Shown piece by piece: positions 1-13,400 of a stretch of DNA of 64,000 nucleotides (the stretch's first letter is position 1; each line of letters opens with the position of its first letter). Both the position numbers and the translations under genes were made by a program. The stretch is from Nautilus pompilius (Eukaryota; Mollusca; Cephalopoda; Nautilida; Nautilidae): the NCBI GenBank assembly GCA_018389105.1, contig JACATO010000591.1, forward strand, positions 1,722,501-1,786,500. Direction: 5' to 3'. A model generated the notes under the pieces. It searched no databases, was not told the DNA's origin, and saw only the letters and a list, made by a program, of their open reading frames with translations.

Positions 1-18
1 TGTATTTTATGTGTATGT

Positions 19-45
19 ACACACACACACACACACACACACACA
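19..45. repeat. (AC)n microsatellite
   Basis: An uninterrupted AC dinucleotide run of about 27 bases. Confidence 0.95.
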
Positions 46-316
46 TGCACAAACAAACAAAACCTCTGCTGATGTCAATGTTTATGCATAGGGACAAATC
101 AGCAGGGTTCCATTTCAGTAGCCAGCCACTATTTTCTATGAAACCAGGTGGTTAATGTGGCTTATAAACCCTCACCAAGAGAAACCAAGTGATGGTCCAG
201 TTACTACACTAAGATGCAGTAGGTGGTGAAGCAGCAATTTCATTACTGGAATGTCTCTGTTTAGCTGTGGGAGAAAAACAGTGTTGACTAGACACTGGGT
301 ATTTTATATTGGGTGC

Positions 317-470
317 CATGGTGGTTTGGTGGCTACTGAACTATTAAGGTTGAGGGCCTCAGTCAAATTTCTGCATGGGGCCAACTCAATTTGGTGAACT
401 TGGCTGGCTTGTGTGTTTTTTCTTACTCTTCTTCACTAGCCAGCTGTGTGTGATTTCTATGGACTCTCTG
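317..470 (+). repeat. degenerate tRNA-derived SINE-like copy
   Basis: It resembles the copies at 13379 and 32315: a tRNA-like head (gtggtttggtggct, then a Y-rich B-box-like stretch) followed by the shared body with CTCTTCTTCACTAGCCAGC. The copy is short and degenerate. Confidence 0.5.
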
Positions 471-3400
471 GTTTTCTCACAATTCTAAAAATTAAAAATT
501 CTCATAAACCATTTTGGTTGCTTTGCTTCTGAGATGTAGTGACAACTTCTAGCAAAAAAGGATTATGAGAGCCTATCACATACCTTGGCTATCTTAATGT
601 GGCTAGTGACCCACAATTATTGGTACTCAACTCAGAGGAAGGCACATGATAATGATGCTTTGGCTTCTTACTGCAGGCACATTTTGTATATATATCACAG
701 TACAACTGACCTAGCAAAGGTTGCTGAACTAATAGTATTTCATTTGCCCAAACCTTAGAAAATAAGCACATGTAACCTATCATTTTTGTATCATTATTTG
801 AAGAGACTCACTAGGGTTGTTTTAGTAAATGTTGACAAAAGAACACAAAATGGACTATACATTTACTGTTAAACTATAAAATTAACCTTTTTAAAAACTT
901 GTCAGCTCTAAAACAAAATTTTTGCTTGCTTTATTCTGAGCACTATTTGTGTAATTAATTTCTAATTTCAAAGCCTTTGATGAGAACTACCATGTCTGTG
1001 ACCTGTGGCCATTACTGTATTCTTAATGAGTTTCTTGTCATCGGGCTCTGATGTCTTTATGTATGACAGCTTTCTGTTCTAACTGAAATCTCTTGCTATA
1101 GCATAGATGTAGTTTAAAAGGGAGCCAGCTATTAGGAATTTATAAGCATAACTTTATTTGGAATGCTAAAATAGATTATATAAAATCTACACTAAGATTT
1201 TTATGTAAAATAATTTGTAGTTAACAGTTTTGGTGGTTCTGTATATATACATATATATATAGTGTGCGCACGCACATGCATGCGCACAAGTGTATCATCA
1301 CTCTATGGCACTTGTGAATAGTTCTGTTTTGCATAAAACTTTTTATTGCAATAAATAAATTTCTTATAAAATTTTTCAGTAAACTAAAAACTAGAAAGCT
1401 GACTATCAGCAACATTCTTACTTGTTCAAGAATGAATTCCCTGAATAATGTCTTTTAATTTATCAAAAAATAAGAAGAAATTGTCACAAATTTTGACTAC
1501 TTTGAGTCTAATAAAGCTGTATTCTAGAAAATTCATGACAAATTGGCACTACAGTAGAACTGTGTCCTTATCATTAAATTGGAGAGAGCATGGCAAACCA
1601 ATTTTAAATTGATTTATGTTTGCTTGTGTCAAAAGTTACTTCATATAAAATAATCATTTTGATATTCTAAAAATGAAATTTATGAATAATTTCTATTTTA
1701 ATTTTACTGGTTAGCTTAATGCTGAAATTTAAACAAAACCTTAAAAGCACATGTTGCTAAGTAAGTTTCAGGTTTACTTCAGAAAAAATCCAACATAGCA
1801 CATAGTATACTTGTTATTTTTTCTAAGCTTTACAATAGGATACCTTGGTTTTAGTTTTCTCTTGGTTTACTGTGTAGTTGCATTAATTTATAAATTGTTT
1901 TTTTTATCTATTTTTGTTATTATGTAAAAAAAAGTGTCATTTTCCAGCTAAACAAGTTTCAAAGGACCCCTTATTTTATTTTTTCTGTATTTTCCTTTTT
2001 CCAGTCTAGCACTAGTTTTTCCTGACAAATACGGGTTGTTTATTGTTGAACCAAAGGTTAACCTAAGAAAAAGTGAGTTTCTGATTGTTTTTATAGACAT
2101 TTTCATGAATGGAAAAAATATGCTAATTGGATTGCATCACTATCACTAGGAGACAAATAAATGTCAGATTCTTTTTTGGCACTTACAAAAACTTTTCAAA
2201 GAACTCTTTAATGACTCAGTGTCTGAGAACTGATGTAACAAGAAAAAACTGTATAAATGTAGTAAATAAATTAAAAGCATAAGTTGTTTTCATTAAACTT
2301 CTAAGTTTTTCTGTGATGTCTTTTTAGATCTTTAAGAAACTATCTTAGTTATGAGTAAATTTTTTTCTTTTGTTAATAATCATATGGTATCAGCCTTGAA
2401 GTAGACCAGACCTATTTGTTTTAAAATGTTCTGCTTCTCTATCTATTAGAATGTTATTGATCTTAATTTTGTATCTAAGTTTCAGATGCCAAAATGTTTG
2501 AAAAAACAGATTTTCTTCTTGCTCCATGGTAAGCTCTTTCTTTTGTATATACATATACATACAGATGCACAAACTGCTAACATCAGAAAAGTTAATTTAC
2601 TTGATTCCCTTTGTTTACACTAAACATCTTTCAAGATGATAAGAGATTTTTCATGCCTATTTTAATAGTTGAGTAACCAATGACTTTAAGGATAACTATT
2701 TGTTGTACATTTATATTGAAAAAAATGACATCATAGGTTCTCTAGTCATCCTTTTTTTACTTCATAGAATTTAGTTGAAAATTATCTGAGATTTATTTTA
2801 TCAGCTTTACTATGTATTTGAACAGTTCACACTACTTCATGATGAGTTTGGACTAACTCTTAATTTAAAGATATAGATGGTTTAGCATGAACAATTAATG
2901 AAAGATTCTGTTTTTGTGGGGGGATAATAAAGAGAAATTACTTAACATTGTTCAGATAAAAAATTGGATCTTTTTGCCAGTTTATCTGAGAAATATAAAT
3001 TAATTCTATGTAAATCAAGAAATGCATGTATTATACTCACTTCTAGTAAATTTTACGAGTTAATAAATCTCAAGGCCTGAGAAATAATAAAAGGGGTCAT
3101 AAAAGAAAGAGTTAAAATGTACACGAAACATGTCATTACAATACAGGACTCCACTATGACACACTACATACACAGAAAACACTCCATGAAATCTTTTAGT
3201 AATGCATGTACAAGAGACATCAATTCTATGTGATGTGCACAAAAATGCTAATAAATATGCTGTGTACAGAAAATATAACTATCGATTGCACAGACCTCAT
3301 AGTACTTTCCATACTGATGAGCAGACTTGTGCAGTCAGTCTTACTAAGGTCTGGTTTTTTTAACTGACCAATGAAATTACATTTAAAATAAAATTACACT

Positions 3401-3763
3401 AATAAGAACAGTACTTTAATTTAGCTGGATAAGTATTCTGAAGTCAAAATGTTTATATTTTGTCCCCATAGCTTACGTAAATTATAGTTTAATATTAAAG
3501 GAAACTAAACCAATGTTTTAAAAATTGACAAAATAATTCTAAAAAAAGCACTAAAAGTTTAGTCCTTTATTTTCATTTTTTCTAACACAGGCCACTAACT
3601 TTGCAGTTTCATCCCATCTTTTGTTACTATGTTGACAAAGCAGCTTTCTGCTGCTGAATTACAATAATAGAAAATAATACATTATTTTTATTATTATTGG
3701 TATTTTTATTTTGACCATCACTTTGAGAATACTTAAAATGTTTATCATATCAAGGGTTAGAAC

Positions 3764-4228
3764 CAGGGGCGTAGCTAATGGGGGCGGCAGGGGCGGTCCG
3801 CCCCGGGCGGCACGTTTTGGGGGGCGGCATTTTTTGGTCCGAGTGCGCATTTGTCAAATTTAGTTCAGGACAGACAGTATGTTACATATATAATGTATTT
3901 TTTCGTTCTATTTTTCCAGATATTATTTTTTTCCTGAATTTTTCGTTCAATTTTTAATGGTAGTTTTTTGAAAGGAAGAAAGTTTTTCTAAAATTTGCTG
4001 TAAAAGAAATTTGCTCACTTGAAGTGAGTCACTTCTAATTAATTTTGAATTGAATATCAATATTTTCTCATTATATATTTGATAATTTTTATTTTCTAAT
4101 AGTACTTTTTTTTCAATAAATAAATAAATAAAAAATGAATTTTTTGGAGGTTTTGAAATTCTACGTTATTTAGAGGGTGGCAAATTCTACGACCGCCCCG
4201 GGCGGCACAAACGCTAGCTACGCCCCTG
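3764..4228. mobile_element. 465-bp non-autonomous hAT-type element (MITE) with 8-bp target duplication
   Basis: The ends are inverted (CAGGGGCGTAGC at the left; GCTACGCCCCTG at the right) and are flanked by an exact 8-bp direct repeat GTTAGAAC (3756-3763 and 4229-4236). An 8-bp duplication with CAGGG-type ends is the hAT signature. Both subterminal regions carry the same 16-mer containing the palindrome CCGCCCCGGGCGG (3798-3813 and 4193-4208). The interior is AT-rich with no coding capacity. Confidence 0.92.
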
Positions 4229-4319
4229 GTTAGAACATCTCTTTTAACTTAATACATTTTCTCTTATTGAAAAAAAAAACTTTTCACCTAAATTTATCAT
4301 ATTTTCTCTTATTGTTCAG

Positions 4320-4405
4320 GTCTTATTGTGAAAACCAGCAAGGATCAAATCCATCAGAAGTTCTGGCAAGCATCCTGAAAGAACTAAAATCAGGAGGCAA
4401 AAATT
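4320..4405 (+). CDS. alpha2/delta exon a (first exon in window)
   Basis: The exon follows a pyrimidine-rich acceptor ending TTCAG and is closed by donor GTAAGA. It encodes SYCENQQGS...ILKELKSGGKN plus the first base of a Cys codon. The Tyr-Cys pair and the following helical stretch match the segment just before the conserved Cys of the alpha2/delta family. One base at its start completes a codon from an exon outside the window. Donor phase is 1. Confidence 0.85.
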
Positions 4406-7400
4406 GTAAGAATATTAGTGTAAATTTCTGTCATTAACATTTTTACTTTAATTTGTATTTATTGTCATCCTGGCTAGCCATTCTTAAAACTTAAATGTCA
4501 TTGATCCATTCTTTTAGTACAGTACTCTGTTTCTAAACACACGTCATAAATAATGACTGGTATTCATCAAGACTATAGACATATAACGTGTGCACAATCT
4601 TATAAATTAAATGCTTAGTTGACTATCAGTAGTAAGTTGATGGAAAACATTTGGAAATTTGACAATATCTGTATTCTGCCATCCTAAAACCAGATTTCTA
4701 TCTGGTGTATGAAAACCTAACTTTTCATCCATTGCAAAAAATTAATAACTTTTATTTATCTTTTTTATTTAATTGCATAAATAGACATGGCTTGTGCTAA
4801 TAATTATTAATTCTTATAGCACTAGATTTTTTTCAAAGTTTCATTAAAATTATAAATACTTTATGATTATTTTAGCCAATGTAAAAACAAACAAGTTGCA
4901 TCTGCAACATAAAAGATGCTGGCAAAATTTGAGTACAAGTGTTTCTCAGAATACAGACAATATATATCTCAAAATTTTGTTTTCTACCTTCATTAATAAA
5001 CTATTTTTTCTGCTGTTTTACTGTTTCAAACACATAGTCTTATACACTGCTGCAAATCAAAGTGAAATAGACCTCAGCTAGACATTTGGAATCCATTTTC
5101 CAATAAAACTTCACAATTTTGAACATTTCCATCTAATTTTAATTTCCCTTGTGATAATTAATCACTCTTTAAATAACATCCATATAGATTTTTTCTCTTA
5201 ATTTCAAGGGGTACATTTGATTTTTCTACATATGTGTATCACCTCAGTTGAAATTTAAAGGTTGATATCACATAAATTATTTTCTTTCTTTGCCTGCATA
5301 TTTTTTTTGAAATTTTTCTATATAACAACAATTTTTAAAAATTTTTTATTGTTTGCCATTTCTTTATTTTAAAAATTCACTAACAATTATTGGACACATG
5401 CCTTTTGTTGAAACAAGTTTTAATTTGATTCTACTTCAGAAAAAAGAAATTTAATTTTGATTGAGATAGATATTGCTAGCAGTAAATTTGTTGTTAATAC
5501 TTTATTGCAAGGTTAATTTTCAGTTTGGTAGTTTATACTGTTGTTATTGTTGTTTGTGAGTGTGTGAGTAAGAGAGAGAGAAAGTATGCTCTTTAATTAT
5601 TTAAAAGAACAAGCACTGTGCTGATAAATACTAAAATTGATACTCAATAATTCTTGTATTAGAATTTTTATGATGAACTGTCAAGATATCTACACTCATT
5701 CTTCTTCAGTATAGTATCTTTCTTAGCTGACATTTTCTGCTAACCAGATTTCATGCACAACTTCATAAGATTTTTAAGAGAAAAATAAATTCTTCTGTAT
5801 ATTAAAATCTTTTGGCTACAGACAGCTTCAAGACTAAGGGATTTCAACTATGCAGCACTGCCAGACTACTGACTGCCCTTTTCTCCCATCACATGTGGCT
5901 TTTTGTCTATGATGTAAAAGTACAAATATTTACTACAATTAAAATACAGATTTAATAATTTACAAGTATAAATCAAATACTAAAATGCAAGAAACCACCC
6001 TATCAACATGAAAAATTGTAATCAATTTCTTCGATTACCCAGCAAAACTCACCCCATTGCTAGGTTTCACATCACCACAAAATTAACTCAACAGTCATTA
6101 CATGGTCAAAATTATTTAGTTCTTGGTTAACATCAACTGAAATATCTTGATGTAAATGCGAGAGTGCTGAACCTTTAAGCCAATTTTCATTAACCAAATT
6201 TCTTATTTAGGTCTTTATTCTTTGATAGGGAAAGCAACACTTAATGGTATTGTGGCCTATGTACAAAGAGCTATATTAATGTCTGGCTAAAATTCAGGAT
6301 TTATCTGACATAATGTGGAGAGGATTTTGCTGGACAGACATTCGCTTTGCTTTTTCATATGTACAGTTCTGCCTGAAAACTTTACAGGCTGGAGAGGTCA
6401 TCTTTGTATGCATAAAACATGGTAGTCACAACCATTATTGCCCATAACATGCATTTTATGTGGCAACAAATAATGAGTAAGAAAACATAAACAACATTAA
6501 GGCACTTGTTCTGTCAGCTTAGAAACTACATGGTCCAGGAATGATATGATGATATCTTTTCATCTAGTATTCTTTGTGGATCTGATGCACTATGTTGTTT
6601 TTCTGAGTTTGTCTTCCTACTATCCATGGTATAAACTCTTTAGTAAATGCACAATTTGATGACATTTTACTTTATAATATAGTGTACAACTGGTATTAGC
6701 ATAACTTTTCATGCTTCTCAGTGCCTCAACTACATTTTTTTCTTCACATGTTTCAACCAAATCAATATCCTCACATTACAGGTACTAGTGCAGAGATTTT
6801 CAGAATGAAATTTACACCCACTAAACTGATAAAGAACTTGGTAATAGAAAATATAAATCTTTCAACATCACTGTCAAACAACAACAGGGTGCTGACTATC
6901 ATAATATATTTTGTTTTGAAACATTAAAGTGAAATTGCCTGGCTTATCCATCATGCATCCTCTGATACAAGAAAGCCTGTAGTATGGTGGTACTTCCTTA
7001 TCTTCACAGTCGCTTGACAAGTTCATGAATTCCCTCAGGTCTGTTAAATACACATTGTGTCACTTTGTAAAGGATTTAATGCTGCTGTTATCTTCTTGCA
7101 AGTGCCAAACATTTATATTCTGTTGTGTTGAACAGAAACAAACATTTGCTTATTTAGATCAGGGACTTTGCAGCAATGTAGGTTGTTTCACAAAGGACTG
7201 CACTGTTCTGGCTTGCACTTTTTGAATTGCCCACTTATGTTGCTTCTTTCATATTCTTGCCACCCTCATGTATTCCTTTTATACCACAAGCAGTGAGTCT
7301 TTGCAAGATCTTACTCTGTCATTTTTTAGTTTTCCACATACCCAATAAAATCTTTTCATGGTTCCATTTTGATGAAGATATATCACCACCAGGGTAATCT

Positions 7401-10400
7401 GCCATTTCATAGAATTGGCAATAGTCTTATCTGCAATCAAGCTGATGAATCTTGCTACTTTCACTTTTGCCAAAATTTTGTTTTTAATTTTTATACCTAT
7501 CCGGTGTATCAGTTTATTCGGAATTTGTGGCAGTATATACTGTGCATTGTAGTCCAAAATCCAGGTATTTTTTTGAAGATCTGGTCCAATATAGCATCAC
7601 AATACAAAAGTGCATTGAAATTTCCATTAGTCTGGAGCCTTCCTCTCAGCAATATATTGTTCCTTCTACAAAGGATAAGGAATTTTACAATCCACCCAAA
7701 CATGTATTATGCATTCACTTTTTCTAAAGACACTGATAGCTCATTGTTTGTCTACCATTTCATATGAATGCATCAGCCCTAGAAACTGAAATCTTATCTT
7801 CTTTCAACTCTCTATGTCCTTCAAGAATTTTTTTTTTCCATTTTAATCATCTGTCATTGAAGTTAATAACAGGACTGCTATCTTGCAGGTGTAAAAAAAA
7901 AAAAAAAAAAACACCATGGTAAGAAGAAGAATTCATCTAAATGCTTAGAGTTTCATGCAAAAATATACTTTGAAGAAGCTGAAGATTGAAACATTGATAC
8001 TGATGTTGGGTGCTGCCACTAAAATGTCTAGATTGTTTTCTCTCTGACATTTTCTGTGGTTTAGCAGTTATAAAGCTCAGTGTCATTATAATTTTTCATA
8101 TACTATTCTTCTCTCTGATAAGTGTCTGTGTTGCTACTGTGTCGTGTTAAAGATTCCTTGCTGATGGAAATGGCCTCAGTTTCAGGAGCTGCTGCTGCAT
8201 CATAGATGTTTAGGGTAACATCTACAAAGGCATTTAACTCTTCAGGGAATGGTAGACCAAGTAATCACATTACAGGAGATGCTGTTTCTTTGGTAATTGT
8301 GTCTAAAATGACAACAAAAATAAAAGGCACATGTATGATCAAAGTGGAATGGTATCAGATATTTTATGATGGAACATGTATAAAGCTAGACTTTTACTTA
8401 ACAATTCAGAAAAAATGGCATAATCTGTTTTTTTCTCTTCTTGGGCACATTCTTCTTTTCTCTATTTGGCACCAAACATCTTTTTTCTCTTCTATGTAGT
8501 TTGTGGTGTAACATTAGCATATCAGACTAGCAGAAACTGACCAGGTCAGGAGAGAATCTCAGTGTTTGGTGGTCTGCCAGGCCTAAAATCTGCATGGGCA
8601 AAACACTGGTTGAATCTGTTTTGTTTTTCTTCTAGTTGTACTGGTAGTTCTCATCATGCCTTCTTCTGGATCTGGCAGACATTTATAACTTTGGCACATT
8701 CTTTAAATAACAAAAGACAGATATTAGACTACACAGACAATGTATGCCAATCACCAGACACTGCACAACATACAGTGTCGTCCATCACCCAGGAGGATGA
8801 CTTTTTGTTTGCAACAGCAGGGTAATTATGTTGCATTTGTCAATGATGAGCCTGCTGCTGTAAATGAAACAAAAGACAGTCAATGTTGTTAAAAAAAAAA
8901 ATGCTACCTTTATCCAGAATGGCCTTACAAAATTTTAATGTGAAAAAGAAACTTAGACATCTCAGAATGGCATGATTATGTCGAATTTGTCAGAATGCTC
9001 TTGTCATTTAGTACCCCAGCCATGGTAAAACTGTACACAGATATGTATAGGACATGTCTTTCCATGCCCATGGATTTGGCGAATATGTTATATCTATGTT
9101 AAAAACAACTTTCAAAGGATAGTAATGTTCAGGAAATATGTAATATTAATTAATTCATGTTTTCAGCTGGTGGTATTAATGGCTATAAGCTTTTTTTTTA
9201 ATTGTTATGATGCAGATGAAAAAATTCATAGATTCGTTGAGAAAGGAGAATCCTTTTTGTATGATTTTGAAATGCATTAGTTTAGACCTTTAAAATGTGC
9301 AGGAAAAAAAAAAAAAACCTAAGTAACCAGAGACAGAATGTTCCATTGACACGTTAATGGGGAGGATAGTAACAAGGAAATCTTTTTGGAGAACTTTTTT
9401 CTCTAAGAAATAGTTAGAAAGTTGTGCAGTTCCTCAATTTTATCATTCATTTAGGAAAGTTGTTTTACCTTTAAAATACTTTAAAATGATTACTTTTTCA
9501 GATTTCAGTTTAATTCTCAGAAATCTAAATTTATTAATTTCAACCTTAAGTCAGACCAGTACGAGGTTCTTGAACAAGAAAACAGAACAATATGCTGTGC
9601 TGTCACTTTAACATTAAGCATATTAATTTGGGTAAAAGTATTCAAAATAAATATGTTCTATATATCAGGTAACCATAAAGTCAATTCCTGCAATTAGTTG
9701 CTTATAACCGCCAAATCCATAGCATGCACATTAACAGGAGTAAGTTTGCATGCACAGGATATCATGAGAAATGTATTCTAAAAGTTTGCAGATTTTGCCA
9801 CTAAAAGGCACCACTTTTGCAATGAGATATCACAGTACTTTTATCTCTATATAAACTTCCTCTCCATTATTAAGTAATAATTGTGAAGTTTTTCTTTAAT
9901 GCAGTGGAAGGAACTTTATGTGATCTCATCCATAAATTTGAGATAGACTCTATTTAGCCAATGCACCACAATCAGGATGCCTGCCTACAGCTTTGGAAGT
10001 TTTGCAGAAACTCAGCAAGCGCCATCAGAGCTCAGATAATCAAATCCCTATGGATAATGCTGCATTTTACATCATAAGTTTACATAATAGTTAGTGCACA
10101 TACATTTACACAGTTCTGGGAATTTAAAAAGAAAGACCAAATATCCATAATAAAATGTAGCTTTTTTTTTTTTTGTTAACTTTAATAGTTTTTGTATGTT
10201 TTTAGATTGGAGGATTTACAGGGTAGAAAATATCGATCCTGGCAGCTTATAGAATCAGTCTCCAAAAAGTGTATCTGAAATAGGGAAAATGTTTACTTAA
10301 GGGTTGAAAATTTTCACAAAGGTCATAAATATTTGCACTCAGATGATTTAATTTGTGGTGTTGACTTTTATGATTACAGTATTAATGTCATTAATTGTTA

Positions 10401-13400
10401 ATAATAATAAAAGAGGTAGGACATGCTGCTTCCAGTTTCTAAAATAAATTGTTTGTGGAGAGAAAGATGTGTCTTCCTTACATTTACACATTCAAATTTT
10501 GCTTTCTTTTTTTTAAATCACAGGCTGTATGCTTTCTCCAGCAACCACTAAAAATGGCCATCTTGTCAGACTACCAATTACTAGTTGCACAGTTTGGAAA
10601 ATGAATAAGTGGTTGCATCCTTTATTTCTTACTAAACCCCAACACACATCTTGTTGACAAAGTCTAATTGCAGCCATGCAATTGAATTTGATTTAAGCAG
10701 GCATCTGACCAGGAACATCTTGTCTGAACAGTCATCTGGATACATTGCTTGCTTTTGTGTTTAGAAATTGCCTGCCTATGAAATAATAATTATTATTTTC
10801 AATTATAGTTTGTGTTTTTAAAATAAATTATGCCTGAAATAAGACTGGGAGCTACGTTATTTTCTAAAATTGTTTTTGCCTAGTCACATTTTTCATTTTT
10901 GCATAATTATCAGATGAAGCAAAAGTTGTAGATATCTTGAGGATTTCAAGGGAAGTTAATAGCCATCGTGCCAAGGGCTAGAAAGTAAAGCTGAACACAT
11001 TCAATCAACTCAGCATTTGGAAAAGCCAACTAAATTTGTAAAAAAAATATAGAACTAATGTAGTTGACAGCACTAATGTTGTTGTTCTTTTCCACTGGAC
11101 ACATTTTAGTTAAAGTCCTATAGCTGCTATTGAGCATTTATACCTAGAAATTAACTTTGGAGGTAATTTAAAAGTTATTGGATTATTTTTCCATGAAATA
11201 AGATGTGAGAAAGCACTTATTGCTAAGTTAATTTTAGTAGTTATGAATCAAAATATAATATGATATATTTGTTTTGCTCTTTATTATTAAACACTCATTA
11301 ATTGTAATGTATTTAATGAGTGTTCATTGAGTTTATTGGTGGAATATCCATCTTTTCAGTTTTGTTCAAAATTAGTACTTTTTATTTTGATAAAAGGTTA
11401 CAAACTTAAAATTGATGTACCAAGTTTAGATCATATTCCCAGGCTATGTAATACATCTCAGCTATAATTTGTTGTGTATGTTAAACATTTTCTCTCATAA
11501 CTAGATTTAATGTTTATCTCAGTAATCCTACATGAAATATTTCATTCTAATCCACTCTTGTGTGCATTGAAAATATAAGCTAAAGATAGTATATACCAAG
11601 TCAAAATAATGCTGTATCTTCTGCATTCATTTCTTTACAGTGTGTCCAAGAAGAGGTTAAGTTTTCATCTGAATTGCAAATAACGTTATTGACCATGAAT
11701 TAATATTTTCAAAATCCATTGATAGTAAATTGAATATGGTATTGTCTGTTGATTTAATCATTCAGGGTTATTCATGGTAACACATTTTGTGTATCAACTA
11801 CTGAAAGAAGCAGTCTACCCTGTCTGGCATCACATAGCTTTATGCCATCAAACTAGATTTGTTAAAAAGTTTGTTCTGACAGAATTTGTCATTCCTTCAC
11901 TAAGTGCTTAATTTGTATTCGTCAGCTGTTGCATCGTCTGTTTGCTAATAAATTTCCAGACATATTGGCATCTGTGCCTGATTCTGACAGATGGATCCTT
12001 GTAGGTATTATATGTCCATGCATTTTTCCTGTCCTACCTGCTGCATTTTACTTTGGATTTTTTTCTGTCAAAAGAAAACAAAAAAATGTCAATTTAAAAA
12101 AACTATTGTTGCTGTTTTAATTTTTTTTTTAAGGTGACAGACAGCTTTTGAAATTACTCTTTTATGATGCCAACAATACTGAAAGTTTACATACCTATTG
12201 GGAAAAAAATCTTTCAAGGTATGGTAATCTTTTCTGAATTAAGAACTGTTTTTATGCTATAAGAAAAGAAAACAGCAGGAAGGTTGTTGTGAGATGCTTT
12301 GTCAGGATTTTCTGCAAGCAAACATAACAGAAATGTGTACAATGGCAGCCATAATTGTGGACTCACCCATAATCAATTTATTAATGCATATGGGTTGCAT
12401 ATGTATTAGCATATGACTGTTAGAAAATCAATACATATCAAAACATACAATAAATTTATGTTGGAACTTTGATGACTTTTCACTGAAATATCCTCAAGAT
12501 ATTTGTTGCCAAGTTAACAGTTATGGTTGCTTGTGTATCTCCAACTGATGCAAAAGATATACACATTTAATCTGAGCAAGATAAACCAATGAACTGATCT
12601 ACTTTTGTTTTATTAATGAAAATATCCATGTTCATAATAAATCCCAAGAGTAGTTTTTTTTCTTATAAATGGAAGATTTCAAGTATTTAAGAATGTACAA
12701 TGAACATATGATAAAATCAATCCAAATGATTTAATTTACAATGACAGATAGTTGGCTGTTTGCTTGCTTTGTGTTCTCCCAGCATTTCAGTATACTACTT
12801 TTGTGGTCCTCAAGAAATAGTGGTTCAACCTTAGAAATTGTATTGTTTGTTTAATACTTTTGAAAACTATCTCAGCCAGTCTGCTACCCCAACAGATTTG
12901 TTCGTGTTGGGTATATTATTTTCTCTGAGATAGTTCAGTAGTTCTAGCATGTGTTTAAAGTGGTCATTCCTATCCAATGGGCATTTAGTAGGAAATAACT
13001 TGCATATGATCTATTAATTTGTACCTGTAGATTTCTGTGAATGCTTAAAAAATGTATCCATTTACAAGCTGAAGAATTGTGCTATTATAAGTTGTTTTAA
13101 TTGATCTTCACTGGCATTTATGTGCTTAAATGTTTGTGAAAGTTAAATTAATGAACTCAAGTACAGTTTATTAGAATCACAAAAGAAATTCTTGCATATT
13201 CATTACATTTTATAAATTCAAAAATAAAGTAAATAGACATGAAGTTCATAATTTCAATTTTTGCTATTCAATAAAGATGTTGAAAATTAAAAATACATAA
13301 TTCAGTTAATAAAATCAGAATTTTGCAGTAATGTCTGAAAATTTTGTACAGTACAAATAATTTGCCTGTTAGGTTTATTTGTTTAGTCGCAGCCAGTGGT

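Larger units (their letters stand above)
1..4319. other. intron upstream of the first visible exon (partial)
   Basis: I see no convincing exon here. It holds an (AC)n tract at 19-45, a weak SINE-like copy near 317-470, a short TA-rich tract near 1243-1262, and the hAT MITE at 3764-4228. The rest is AT-rich unique-looking sequence. Confidence 0.6.
4406..12133. other. intron between exons a and b
   Basis: This 7.7-kb intron contains the hAT-type transposase relic near 7279-7760 (minus strand) and a candidate 15-nt microexon at 11641-11655. I see nothing recognisable in 4406-7270 or in most of 7900-11600, only AT-rich sequence with homopolymer runs. Confidence 0.6.

Noticed and set aside
8206-8825. 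Plus-strand ORFs of 97 and 87 codons
   Set aside because: Low-complexity composition, no motifs, no splice sites in phase with the host gene. The minus strand beside the DUF4371 relic was also read without a match.
11960-12000. Exon-like stretch with acceptor TTTCCAG and donor GTAGGT just upstream of exon b
   Set aside because: It accepts the phase of exon a, but its 41 nt shift the frame so that exon b would hit a stop within a few codons. Exon a joins exon b directly with the conserved Cys restored. At most it is a poison exon.
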